Of a DNA stretch of 64,000 bases, positions 1 to 6,969 are shown piece by piece. This DNA is from Rhodococcus rhodochrous (GTDB lineage Bacteria; Actinomycetota; Actinomycetes; Mycobacteriales; Mycobacteriaceae). The stretch is taken from the NCBI RefSeq assembly GCF_900187265.1, contig NZ_LT906450.1, positions 3,091,444 to 3,155,443 on the forward strand, read 5' to 3'. Position numbers and translations under genes: made by a program. Numbering within the stretch: position 1 is the stretch's first letter; each line of letters begins with the position of its first letter. The notes beneath the pieces were generated by a model that saw only the letters and a program-made list of their open reading frames with translations, was not told where the DNA came from and searched no databases.

Positions 1-242
1 GCTCGCAGTTCCGCGCCGGACAGGGTCGACAGGTCGTCCCCGCCGAGCAGGATCCGTCCCGAGGTGGGTCGCTCGAGCAGGTTCAGACAGCGCAGAAGGG
101 TGGACTTGCCGGACCCGGACGGGCCGACGATGCCGTAGATCTCGCCGTCGGGGATCTCGAGCGACACCCCTCGCAACGCCGCGACCTCCCCGGAGCGCCC
201 GGCTCCGGGGAAGGTCTTGACGAGGTTCTCGACGACGATCAT
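1..242 (-). CDS. metN: Methionine ABC transporter ATP-binding protein MetN (partial, N-terminal part)
   Basis: This is the start of an ABC ATPase that runs off the left edge; only about 80 codons are present. The Walker A motif GPSGSGKST is visible at roughly residues 39-47, followed by [12 protein letters not shown], which is typical of MetN. It would energise D/L-methionine import together with the MetQ lipoprotein encoded just upstream and a MetI permease expected beyond the edge. Its ATG overlaps the metQ stop (TGATG), so the two are translationally coupled. The related importer ATPases GlnQ and HisP are hard to exclude from this fragment alone, but the MetQ-type neighbour supports metN. 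Confidence 0.85.
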   Translation of the reverse strand, partial: MIVVENLVKTFPGAGRSGEVAALRGVSLEIPDGEIYGIVGPSGSGKSTLLRCLNLLERPTSGRILLGGDDLSTLSGAELR

Positions 243-1078
243 CAGTTCGTCGGGTGGACCGGCAGCACGGCGCCGGAGTAGGTCTCCTCGATCCAGGCAG
301 CCGTCTCGGGCGACTCGAGGGCCTCGGCCAGGGCGGTCACGGCCGGGTCGTTCTCGTTCTCGGCCCGCACGACGAGCAGGTTGGAGAAGGGGTTGTTCTC
401 GACCTCTTCGGTGACGATGGCGTCCTCGGCCGGGTTCAGGCCGGCTTCGAGCGCGTAGTTGGAGTTGATCACGGCGGCGGTGATCTGGGCGTCGTCGAGC
501 TGACGGGCGAGCTGCGGACGCTCGATGGCGACGAGGTTCAGATTCTTCGGGTTGGCAGTGATGTTCGATTCGGTCACCACCGACAGGTCGGCCTCCTCGA
601 ACGGAACGTCCATCTCGAGCAGACCGGCCGACTCGAGCAGGTACAGCGCGCGGGCGTAGTTGGTGGTGTCGCGCGGCACGGCGACGGTGTCGCCGTCCTT
701 CAGGTCGTCGAGCGAGGCGATCTTGTTCGAGTAGAGGCCGATGGGCTCGAGGTGCACGTCGGCGACGGCGACGAGGTCGTCGACACCCTTCTGCTTCTGC
801 CAGTCCGTCAGGTACGGCTCGTGCTGGAAGAAGTTCGCGTCGACGTCACCGGCCTCGAGCAGTTCGTTGGGATCGACCTCACCGGTGATCTCGACGATGT
901 CGAGCTTGTAGTCGCCCAGCGCCCCGGTGCTCACGATCTGGTCGAGGATCTCGACGTGCGGGGTGGACGACGCCGAGATCCGGAGGGTGGTGTCGTCACC
1001 TTCGGACGACGAGCAGGCCGCGAGACCCGCAGCGAGGGTGAGCGCGGCGGACGCGACGACGATACGACGCAGTGACAT
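242..1078 (-). CDS. metQ: MetQ-type substrate-binding lipoprotein (NLPA family)
   Basis: A 278-residue extracytoplasmic binding protein. It begins [18 protein letters not shown] and has a lipobox LAAC with the acylated cysteine at residue 22, so it should be a membrane-anchored lipoprotein. The mature part has NLPA/MetQ hallmarks such as [28 protein letters not shown] and [11 protein letters not shown]. The chosen ATG is preceded by a GGAAGG ribosome site; an upstream in-frame extension exists but lacks signal-peptide character. It sits between a 2OG-type oxygenase (61 bp upstream) and metN, in an operon that probably responds to sulfur supply. The ligand could be methionine or another sulfur compound. 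Confidence 0.88.
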   Translation of the reverse strand: MSLRRIVVASAALTLAAGLAACSSSEGDDTTLRISASSTPHVEILDQIVSTGALGDYKLDIVEITGEVDPNELLEAGDVDANFFQHEPYLTDWQKQKGVDDLVAVADVHLEPIGLYSNKIASLDDLKDGDTVAVPRDTTNYARALYLLESAGLLEMDVPFEEADLSVVTESNITANPKNLNLVAIERPQLARQLDDAQITAAVINSNYALEAGLNPAEDAIVTEEVENNPFSNLLVVRAENENDPAVTALAEALESPETAAWIEETYSGAVLPVHPTN

Positions 1079-1139
1079 CGGGTGGATACCTTCCGTTGGG
1101 AATGCGGGGACGTTGGAAATACGGGGACGGACAGATCGA

Positions 1140-2168
1140 TTATCGGGGTGCGGCGAAGCGGGCGAGGAGATCCGCGTGAAAACGCTCCGCCACGTTCGGA
1201 TGTGCCCGCAGGCGGGACTTGAGTGCGTTGAGGCCGTAGACGGCGTGCAGCGTGCCGCCGTGTGCGTCGGGGCCGACGCCGCGGGCGGCCGCGGCCAGAT
1301 CCGCGGGCAACTCCACCGCCGGGAGTTCGCGGTCGAGACCGGGATTGAGGAAGAAGGGCAGCGACACGCGGTCGGTGCCCGCCGGGGGCGGCAGCACACG
1401 ATGGACGGTCGCCTGGAGGTAACCGCCGGTGGCGACCTCGAGGAGTTCGCCGATGTTGACGATGAAATGTCCTGGGAGCGGGTCGATGTCGACCCACCGT
1501 CCGTCGCGTTCGACCTGGAAGCCGGTGCTCCCGGGCTCGGGATACAGCAACGTCAGCGCGCCGACGTCCTTGTGGCTGCCGACCCCTTGACCGGTGACCG
1601 AGCGGTCGTGCCCGGGATACCGCGCGATCTTCAACAGCGGATCGGGATCGGCGAAGGCCTCCTCGAAGTGATCGGCGGGGGCACCGAGGGATTCGGCCCA
1701 CGCGCCGAGCAGCCGGCGTCCGACGCCACCGGCCTCGTCGATCCAGCGCAGGGCGAGCTCGCGCAATCGGGGGACCTGCTCGGGCCACAGATTGGGGCCG
1801 TGCAGCACCTCCCAGGGGCGATCGGGGTCGATCCCGGCAACGGCGTCGCGTTCCGGGCCGATGTCGAGCTGTTCGCGCCAGTCGACGTAGCCCTGGGTGC
1901 GTTCGCCACCGACACGGGTGTAGCCGCGGAAGTGGGGTGAGCGGATGTTCTCGATCGCGAGCTTGTCCGCCTCGGGGAGAGCGAAGAATTCGCGGGCCGC
2001 CGCGACGAGTTCGTCGGCGAGCGCGGGGTCGATCCCGTGACCGGCGAGATGGAAGAACCCGATCTCGTGGGTGGCCTCCCGGAGGCGATCGAGCAGGGCG
2101 TTGCGTGTGGTGTCGTCGCCGTCGAGATCGGACAGATCGATGACGGGCAATACCGTCGAATCGGACAT
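1140..2168 (-). CDS. Isopenicillin-N-synthase-like 2-oxoglutarate/Fe(II) oxygenase
   Basis: A 342-residue non-haem iron oxygenase of the isopenicillin N synthase-like family. The N-terminal DIOX_N part (LPVIDLSDL, GFFHLAGHGID) is followed by the jelly-roll core. The facial triad is visible: H199 and D201 in SHKD, then H256 in TVHRVLPP. The RxS motif (R267, S269) is the usual co-substrate carboxylate clamp. The start was chosen at MSDSTVLPVIDL because an AAAGG site lies just upstream. It is the first structural gene after a Cys-rich leader peptide and precedes metQ-metN, so an organosulfur substrate imported by that transporter is likely. That assignment is inference. A second family member lies at 28087-29184 beside another ABC importer. 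Confidence 0.8.
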   Translation of the reverse strand: MSDSTVLPVIDLSDLDGDDTTRNALLDRLREATHEIGFFHLAGHGIDPALADELVAAAREFFALPEADKLAIENIRSPHFRGYTRVGGERTQGYVDWREQLDIGPERDAVAGIDPDRPWEVLHGPNLWPEQVPRLRELALRWIDEAGGVGRRLLGAWAESLGAPADHFEEAFADPDPLLKIARYPGHDRSVTGQGVGSHKDVGALTLLYPEPGSTGFQVERDGRWVDIDPLPGHFIVNIGELLEVATGGYLQATVHRVLPPPAGTDRVSLPFFLNPGLDRELPAVELPADLAAAARGVGPDAHGGTLHAVYGLNALKSRLRAHPNVAERFHADLLARFAAPR

Positions 2169-2268
2169 GATGTGCCTTTCGAACCGCATCGGATGCGAGG
2201 AATTCCCGGTCACCGCCGGATCGTCGGTCACAGCGGACTCAGGGGAATCGTGAGAGCAGTGCGAGCAG

Positions 2269-2280
2269 CCCCGACAGGGG
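2269..2280 (-). promoter_or_regulatory. Hairpin just after the leader-peptide stop codon
   Basis: CCCC-GACA-GGGG forms a 4-bp GC stem with a 4-base loop, three bases past the leader stop. A ribosome held at the Cys codons (2290-2301) would cover or expose it, which fits an attenuator. The stem is short, so partners further downstream may matter more. Confidence 0.4.
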
Positions 2281-2283
2281 TGA

Positions 2284-2361
2284 TCAGCGGCAACGACAAC
2301 ACGCAGGAGCCACGGCGCTTCGAGCGCGTGTGCTCACAGTCTGCGCGTGAGTGTTGCCCAT
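2284..2361 (-). CDS. Cys-rich leader peptide, putative cysteine-responsive attenuator uORF
   Basis: A 25-codon ORF with an ideal ribosome site, GGAGGAG, 5-6 bases before its ATG. It ends in Cys-Cys-Arg-Cys-Arg and then TGA. It begins MGNTHAQTV and otherwise looks like a non-structural peptide. It lies 115 bases upstream of the oxygenase start in the same direction. A CCCC-GACA-GGGG hairpin follows right after the stop codon. Short ORFs with cysteine runs upstream of sulfur genes act as cysteine-responsive attenuators in mycobacteria. The same role here would induce the operon when Cys-tRNA is scarce. The ORF and its ribosome site are seen directly; the mechanism is inferred. Confidence 0.72.
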   Translation of the reverse strand: MGNTHAQTVSTRARSAVAPACCRCR

Positions 2362-2484
2362 GTTCTCCTCCGATGAGGTCGCGTGCGACCTTCGACGACA
2401 GTGGCGCCACGACGTGGTCCTGATCAAGGCTAATCGCCGCCTCGACCACCCGGCAAATCACCCTCGACCGGCAGTGCGACACCA

Positions 2485-2520
2485 TTGACAGCAGACTGTC
2501 GTTTTGTCAGCATATTGTCA
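2485..2520 (+). promoter_or_regulatory. Promoter with TTGACA/TTGTCA operator repeats before the DJ-1/MarR pair
   Basis: A perfect -35 TTGACA lies at 2485-2490. A weak -10 CAGCAT lies at 2508-2513 with a 17-bp spacer, and position 2520, the A of the ATG, is the expected start point. No ribosome site precedes the ATG, so a leaderless mRNA is likely. Inverted GACA-N6-TGTC (2487-2500) and direct TTGTCA repeats (2504-2509, 2515-2520) cover the promoter. They are plausible binding sites for the downstream MarR protein. Confidence 0.5.
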
Positions 2521-3137
2521 TGACCGAAACAGTTCACGTCGCCGTGTACGACACCCTGGCGGACTGGGAGATCGGATACGTCACGCCACACATCGCGGAT
2601 CCCGAATGGCAGCGCAACCCCGGCCGGTACCGCGTCCGTACCGTCGGAGCCACGACGGAACCGGTCACGACCAAGGGCGGACTCCGCATCCTTCCCGACA
2701 CCGTGCTCGCAGACGTCACGCCGGAGGACAGCGCGATGCTGATCCTCGCGGGCAACGACATCTGGCCGACCGACGCCTACACCCCGTTCGTCGACAAGAC
2801 CCGGCAATTCCTCGACGCCGGCGTTCCGGTGGCCGCGATCTGTGGCGCGACCGGAGCGCTCGCGGCTGCCGGCCTGCTCGACGAGCGGCCGCACACGAGC
2901 AACGCTCGGGAATTCCTGCAGAGCGTCGGATACGGTGGCGCCGATCTGTACCGGGACGAACCCGCGGTCACGGACGGCGATCTCATCACCGCGAGCGGCA
3001 TCGCCCCGGTCGACTTCGCCCGCGCGATCTTCGCCCGGCTCGACATGTACGAACCGCGCGTCCTCGACGCCTGGTACGCCCTCTACGGCGAGCGCGACCC
3101 GCGCGGCTACTACGACCTCATGGCGTCCGGGTCGTGA
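2520..3137 (+). CDS. DJ-1/PfpI family protein (type 1 glutamine amidotransferase-like)
   Basis: A 205-residue protein of the DJ-1/PfpI superfamily. It begins with the strand VHVAVYDTLADWEIGYV, which carries the conserved acidic residue region. The nucleophile elbow AAICGATGALAAAGLL places the reactive cysteine at C108. The TPHIADPEW segment and the C-terminal aromatic tail resemble YdeA/ThiJ-like actinobacterial members. These proteins act as glyoxalase/deglycase-like enzymes, isonitrile hydratases or stress proteins; this sequence does not decide which. The gene overlaps a MarR regulator by 4 bases (GTGA). The start has no ribosome site and appears leaderless. Confidence 0.82.
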   Translation: MTETVHVAVYDTLADWEIGYVTPHIADPEWQRNPGRYRVRTVGATTEPVTTKGGLRILPDTVLADVTPEDSAMLILAGNDIWPTDAYTPFVDKTRQFLDAGVPVAAICGATGALAAAGLLDERPHTSNAREFLQSVGYGGADLYRDEPAVTDGDLITASGIAPVDFARAIFARLDMYEPRVLDAWYALYGERDPRGYYDLMASGS

Positions 3138-3655
3138 CGGAACAGTACGCGGCGGGGCAGAACGCGAGTGAGCAGAACGCCGCCGAGCAGCACCCGGCCG
3201 AGCTGCTCAGCGCGGCCGCACTGACGGCCTTCCGCCTCAACGGGCAGTTCCTCGCGCTGGCCGAGAGCCTGGCGCGTCCCGTGGGCCTGACCGCGGCCTG
3301 GTGGCAGGTCCTCGGTGCGGTCTCCCCCGAGCCACTGCCGGTGTCCGCGATCGCCCGCGAGATGGGCATCACCCGGCAGAGCGTGCAGCGCATCGCCGAT
3401 CTCCTCGTCGACAAGGGCCTGGCGGAGTACCGACCCAATCCGGCGCACCGTCGCGCCAAACTCGTCGCGATGACGCCTGCCGGCCGCGACGCGATCCGGG
3501 CCATCGGCCCCGCCCACGCCGACGCCGCGCGAGCCCTGTGCGAGGAGACCGGTGCCGAGGAACTGGCGCGGATCGTGGAGGGCATGCGTGCGTTGTCGGC
3601 CGCCCTCGATCGGTCGGCCGATCAGCTCCCCGACGGGCGACGCGGCGGGAAGTGA
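3134..3655 (+). CDS. MarR-family transcriptional regulator
   Basis: A 173-residue winged-helix regulator. The recognition region SAIAREMGITRQSVQRIAD (about residues 71-89) is followed by the wing PNPAHRRAKLVAMTPAGR, which is classic MarR architecture. A low-complexity N-terminus (repeated EQ/AEQ) precedes the dimerisation helix. The GTG start overlaps the stop of the DJ-1 gene, so the two form one operon, and the repeats at 2485-2520 are a likely autoregulatory target. Its 3' end overlaps the convergent tesB gene by 34 bp. The ligand cannot be told; control of the DJ-1 gene is inferred from position. Confidence 0.82.
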   Translation: MTEQYAAGQNASEQNAAEQHPAELLSAAALTAFRLNGQFLALAESLARPVGLTAAWWQVLGAVSPEPLPVSAIAREMGITRQSVQRIADLLVDKGLAEYRPNPAHRRAKLVAMTPAGRDAIRAIGPAHADAARALCEETGAEELARIVEGMRALSAALDRSADQLPDGRRGGK

Positions 3656-4506
3656 CGGATGAGCCCTTCCTGCACGACGGTCGCGACGAGTTCGCCCTCG
3701 ATGGTGAAGTAGCGGCCCGTCGCCATCCCACGGGAACCGGCCGCCACCGGGGATTCCGTGGCGTACAGGTGCCATTCGTCGAAGCGGAGCGGACGGTGGA
3801 ACCAGATCGAATGGTTGACCGTCGCCGCCACGATCCGGTCGAGCCCCCACGACAGGCCGTGCGTGGTGAGGATCGAATCGAGGACGGTCGTGTCGGACGC
3901 GTAGGCCAGCGCGGCGACGTGGAGCAGCGGATCGTCGGGCAGTTGCCCGTCGGCGCGCATCCACACGCGGTTGTGGCCGAGCTTCTCCCCCGTTCCCCGC
4001 AACACCCAGGCGGGGTCGTTGGCGTACCGCATGTCGATCGGCTTGAGCGCGCCGACGAAATGCGGCAACTGCTCCTCGAAGCCGCGCAGGCGTTCGCCGA
4101 TCGGCGGGAGCGCTTCGGGCAGTGGAACATCAGGAACGGTTACCGAGTGTTCGAGGCCCTTGCCCCACCGCTGGAAGGCGGCGAGCATGACGAACAGTTC
4201 CTGGTCGTCCTGGTAAGCGGTGACCATTCGGTTCGCGAAGTCGCGGCCGTCCCGGTGGGTGACGACGTGGTAGTCGATGGGCCGCTTGACGTCGCCGCCC
4301 CGGATGAAATGGGCGTTGATCGCGTGCACCGGACGATCACCCACGGTGCGTCCGGCCGCGATGAGCGCCTGCGCGACGAGCTGACCGCCGAAGGTGCGGC
4401 TGCCGACCTGTGCGGGATGACCGCCACGGAAGACGTTCTCCTCGACCTGCTCCAGATCGAGCAGGCCGAGGAGAACGTCGAGATCCGTCGTGTCCGACAG
4501 TGTCAC
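3622..4506 (-). CDS. tesB: Acyl-CoA thioesterase II (TesB)
   Basis: A 294-residue double-hotdog thioesterase that hydrolyses medium- and long-chain acyl-CoAs in the cytoplasm. The N-terminal hotdog shows ENVFRGGHPAQVGSRTFGGQ and the usual VHAINAHFIRGGD. The C-terminal hotdog has the TesB signature segments ASDTTVLDSILTTHG and ATVNHSIWFHRPLRFDEWHL. The last of these ends LIRHFPPRRPSGS. The GTG start overlaps the pyk stop (GTGA), giving a pyk-tesB operon as in M. tuberculosis (pykA-tesB1). The 3' end overlaps the convergent marR by 34 bp, so the two mRNAs share antisense ends. Confidence 0.92.
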   Translation of the reverse strand: MTLSDTTDLDVLLGLLDLEQVEENVFRGGHPAQVGSRTFGGQLVAQALIAAGRTVGDRPVHAINAHFIRGGDVKRPIDYHVVTHRDGRDFANRMVTAYQDDQELFVMLAAFQRWGKGLEHSVTVPDVPLPEALPPIGERLRGFEEQLPHFVGALKPIDMRYANDPAWVLRGTGEKLGHNRVWMRADGQLPDDPLLHVAALAYASDTTVLDSILTTHGLSWGLDRIVAATVNHSIWFHRPLRFDEWHLYATESPVAAGSRGMATGRYFTIEGELVATVVQEGLIRHFPPRRPSGS

Positions 4507-5924
4507 CGGCTGTCTTTCTCGCCCAGCCGGTGCACGTGGATGAGGTTGGTCGAACCCGAGCGTCCCGGAGGCGCCCCGGCGACGATCACCACGAGATCGC
4601 CGCGCTGGTACCGACCGAGCGACAGCAACGCCGCGTCGACCTGTTCGACCATCTGGTCGGTGGTGTCGACCGGCTCGACCGAGAAGGTCTCGGTGCCCCA
4701 CGTCAGCGCCAGCTGGTTGCGGATGTGCGGGACCGGCGTGAAGGCGAGCAGCGGCAGCGGGGTGTGCAGCCGCGCGAGTCGTCGCACGGTGTCGCCCGAC
4801 TGGGTGAACGCGACGAGCGCCTTGGCGTCGAGACGCTCGCCGATGTCGCGGGCAGCATACGAGATGACACCGCGCTTGGTGCGCGGAACATGCGTCAGCG
4901 CAGGCACTTCCGTCGAATCCGACTCGACGGCGGCGATGATGCGCGCCATCGTGCGGACCGTTTCGACGGGGAACTTGCCGACCGATGTCTCACCCGAGAG
5001 CATCACGGCGTCGGCACCGTCGAGCACGGCGTTGGCCACGTCGGAGGCCTCGGCGCGGGTGGGACGCGAGTTCTCGATCATCGATTCGAGCATCTGCGTC
5101 GCGACGATGACGGGCTTGGCGTTCTCGCGCGCAATCTGGATCGCGCGCTTCTGCACGAGCGGCACTTCCTCGAGCGGAAGTTCGACGCCGAGGTCGCCAC
5201 GCGCCACCATGACCGCGTCGAAGGCGAGGACCACGGCCTCGAGATTCTCGACGGCCTCGGGCTTCTCGAGCTTGGCGATCACCGGCACGTGCCGACCGAC
5301 GCGGTCCATGACCTCGTGAACGAGTTCGACGTCGGCCGGCGACCGCACGAACGACAGGGCGATGAAGTCGACACCGAGGCGCAGGGCGAACTCGAGATCC
5401 TCGATGTCCTTCTCAGACATGGCCGGAACGGAGACGTTCATCCCCGGCAGGGAGACACCCTTGTTGTTGCTGACGGGTCCGCCCTCGATGACGCGGCAGA
5501 CGACGTCGTTGCCCTCGACCGCCTCGACGACCAGTCCGACCTTGCCGTCGTCGACGAGCAATCGGTCGCCGGCGACGGCGTCCTGAGCGAGTTCCTTGTA
5601 GGTGGTCGAGACGCGGTCGTGGTCTCCGACCACGTCGTCGACGGTGATGCGGACTACTTCACCGTGTTCCCACACGGTGCGGTCCTCGGCGAATCGTCCG
5701 AGCCGGATCTTCGGCCCCTGGAGATCGGCGAGGATGCCGACGGCGTGCCCGGAGGCCTCCGACGCAGCGCGGACCCGGTTGTAGTGGCCCTCGTGGTCGG
5801 CGTGTTCACCGTGGCTGAAATTCAGGCGGGCGACGTCCATTCCGGCGTCGACGAGATTCCGCAGGACATCGGGGTCGGCGGTGGCCGGCCCCATAGTGCA
5901 AACGATCTTGGTGCGTCGGGTCAC
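4503..5924 (-). CDS. pyk: Pyruvate kinase
   Basis: A 473-residue glycolytic enzyme converting phosphoenolpyruvate and ADP to pyruvate and ATP. It begins MTRRTKIVCTMGPA and carries the N-terminal RLNFSHGEH. The catalytic block PVIAKLEKPEAVENL holds the essential lysine, and VMVARGDLGVELPLEEV is the pyruvate kinase signature. The C-domain includes AVMLSGETSVGKFPVE. Length and order (A, B and C domains) are normal for a bacterial enzyme. It is followed by tesB with a 4-base overlap. A 91-bp gap separates it from the TM2 gene upstream and should contain its promoter. Confidence 0.97.
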   Translation of the reverse strand: MTRRTKIVCTMGPATADPDVLRNLVDAGMDVARLNFSHGEHADHEGHYNRVRAASEASGHAVGILADLQGPKIRLGRFAEDRTVWEHGEVVRITVDDVVGDHDRVSTTYKELAQDAVAGDRLLVDDGKVGLVVEAVEGNDVVCRVIEGGPVSNNKGVSLPGMNVSVPAMSEKDIEDLEFALRLGVDFIALSFVRSPADVELVHEVMDRVGRHVPVIAKLEKPEAVENLEAVVLAFDAVMVARGDLGVELPLEEVPLVQKRAIQIARENAKPVIVATQMLESMIENSRPTRAEASDVANAVLDGADAVMLSGETSVGKFPVETVRTMARIIAAVESDSTEVPALTHVPRTKRGVISYAARDIGERLDAKALVAFTQSGDTVRRLARLHTPLPLLAFTPVPHIRNQLALTWGTETFSVEPVDTTDQMVEQVDAALLSLGRYQRGDLVVIVAGAPPGRSGSTNLIHVHRLGEKDSR

Positions 5925-6015
5925 GCTTCGAGCCTAGCCTCCGAGCCTGCGAGCCTCCATCCCAGCACCCTGGCGCGTGTCGCCGGGGTGCCGAAGGGAC
6001 GGAGTCGTCGGGATG

Positions 6016-6969
6016 TCACGGACGGAGCTGGCGTCCGTTCTTGTCGCGGACCTTGCCGGTGAGCATGAGGATGCCGTCGATGAGCGGCCAGATGCCTCCG
6101 ATACCGCAGGTGAGCCATGTGACGGCGATCTGCGCGACCGCCGTACCCGGCTGGTCGAGGTAGAAGCGTCCGGCGCCGAAGGGGCCGAGCAGGATCTCCA
6201 GCACACCGGCGGTGACCTTGCTCTTGTCGGAGTACGGCTCGCCGGTGTAGGGATCGCGTCCGAAGGGGGCTGCGGCGTCGCGACCGTACGGGTTCGACGG
6301 GTCGGGGTATCCGTAGGCGGACATCACCCCGTAGCCGGGCGGCGGACCGTATCCCTGCCCGCCCTGCGGCGGCGGACCGTATCCCTGCCCGCCCTGCGGC
6401 GGCGGACCGTATCCCTGCCCACCTTGCGGCGGCGGACCGTAACCCGGCGCCTGGTGCGATCCCTGCGGACCGGTGTACCGCCCGTGGGACGGGTCCTGCT
6501 GCGGGGACCCGATCGGGAAGTGCGGATCGGGGGTCCCGTAGACCGGTCCGGTGCCGGTCTCGGGCCGGCCCTGATGCTCGCCGTAGGGATAGTCGCCCGG
6601 GGACGGATAGTCGGACTCGTGCTCGGCCGGCGGCGGGTAGCTGGGCGTGGTACCCCAGCCCGGTCCGTTGCCGACACCGGAGTAGGTGTCCCACCCCGGC
6701 CCCGGGGTACCGGTGGCACCACCGAGGGAGTCGAGGGTCGGCGGTTGAGCGGACAGCGACGCCTGCGCGGTGGCGTCGTAGTCGAACGCGCGTCCGAGAT
6801 CGGGCGGCGGGGTGTGTTCGCTCTCCGAGGACCGCTCCGGCGTATCGGCGCCGGAGGCGGACTCGCTCGGCTTCGTCAGGTCGGGCTTGGCAGGCTCCGT
6901 CTTGTCGGGCTCCGGCTTGGCAGACTCCGAATCGGATGCTCCCGAAGTTCCCGGGTCCTGTGTGGTCAC
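6016..6969 (-). CDS. TM2-domain membrane protein with long Pro/Gly/Tyr-rich N-terminal region
   Basis: A 317-residue protein. About the first 230 residues are disordered and rich in Pro, Gly, Tyr, Gln and Asp. They include perfect repeats of GYGPPPQGGQ, encoded by a 30-bp DNA repeat. The C-terminal 80 residues are a TM2 domain with two membrane helices (VTAGVLEILLGPFGAGRFYL, IAVTWLTCGIGGIWPLIDGI). The equivalent M. tuberculosis position, downstream of lgt, also holds a short membrane protein. The GTG start overlaps the lgt stop, so translation is coupled. The role is unknown; TM2 proteins occur with lipoprotein or cell-envelope genes. The repeat region could mediate protein contacts in the cytoplasm. 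Confidence 0.82.
   Translation of the reverse strand: MTTQDPGTSGASDSESAKPEPDKTEPAKPDLTKPSESASGADTPERSSESEHTPPPDLGRAFDYDATAQASLSAQPPTLDSLGGATGTPGPGWDTYSGVGNGPGWGTTPSYPPPAEHESDYPSPGDYPYGEHQGRPETGTGPVYGTPDPHFPIGSPQQDPSHGRYTGPQGSHQAPGYGPPPQGGQGYGPPPQGGQGYGPPPQGGQGYGPPPGYGVMSAYGYPDPSNPYGRDAAAPFGRDPYTGEPYSDKSKVTAGVLEILLGPFGAGRFYLDQPGTAVAQIAVTWLTCGIGGIWPLIDGILMLTGKVRDKNGRQLRP
6341..6440. repeat. 30-bp tandem repeat, 3.3 copies, inside the TM2 gene
   Basis: The unit starting GGCGGACCGTATCCCTGCCC occurs at 6341-6370, 6371-6400 and 6401-6430, with a 10-base partial copy to 6440. The third copy has two base changes. It is in frame and encodes the ten-residue repeat GYGPPPQGGQ, so copy number can vary without breaking the gene. 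Confidence 0.95.

Larger units (their letters stand above)
2169..2519. other. Divergent intergenic region (about 350 bp)
   Basis: This is the only stretch above 300 bp between recognised structural genes. On the minus strand it holds the leader for the oxygenase-metQ-metN operon, with a 25-codon ORF at 2284-2361 and hairpins at 2269-2280 and 2185-2197. On the plus strand its right end carries the promoter and operator-like repeats of the DJ-1/MarR pair. I saw no tRNA or known riboswitch consensus in it. Confidence 0.7.

Noticed and set aside
3301-5319. Open frame of about 670 codons on the plus strand
   Set aside because: It runs antisense to tesB and pyk, both unambiguous, and its translation has no family features.
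6341-6440. CRISPR-like array
   Set aside because: The 30-bp units are directly adjacent without spacers and are in frame with the TM2 coding sequence.
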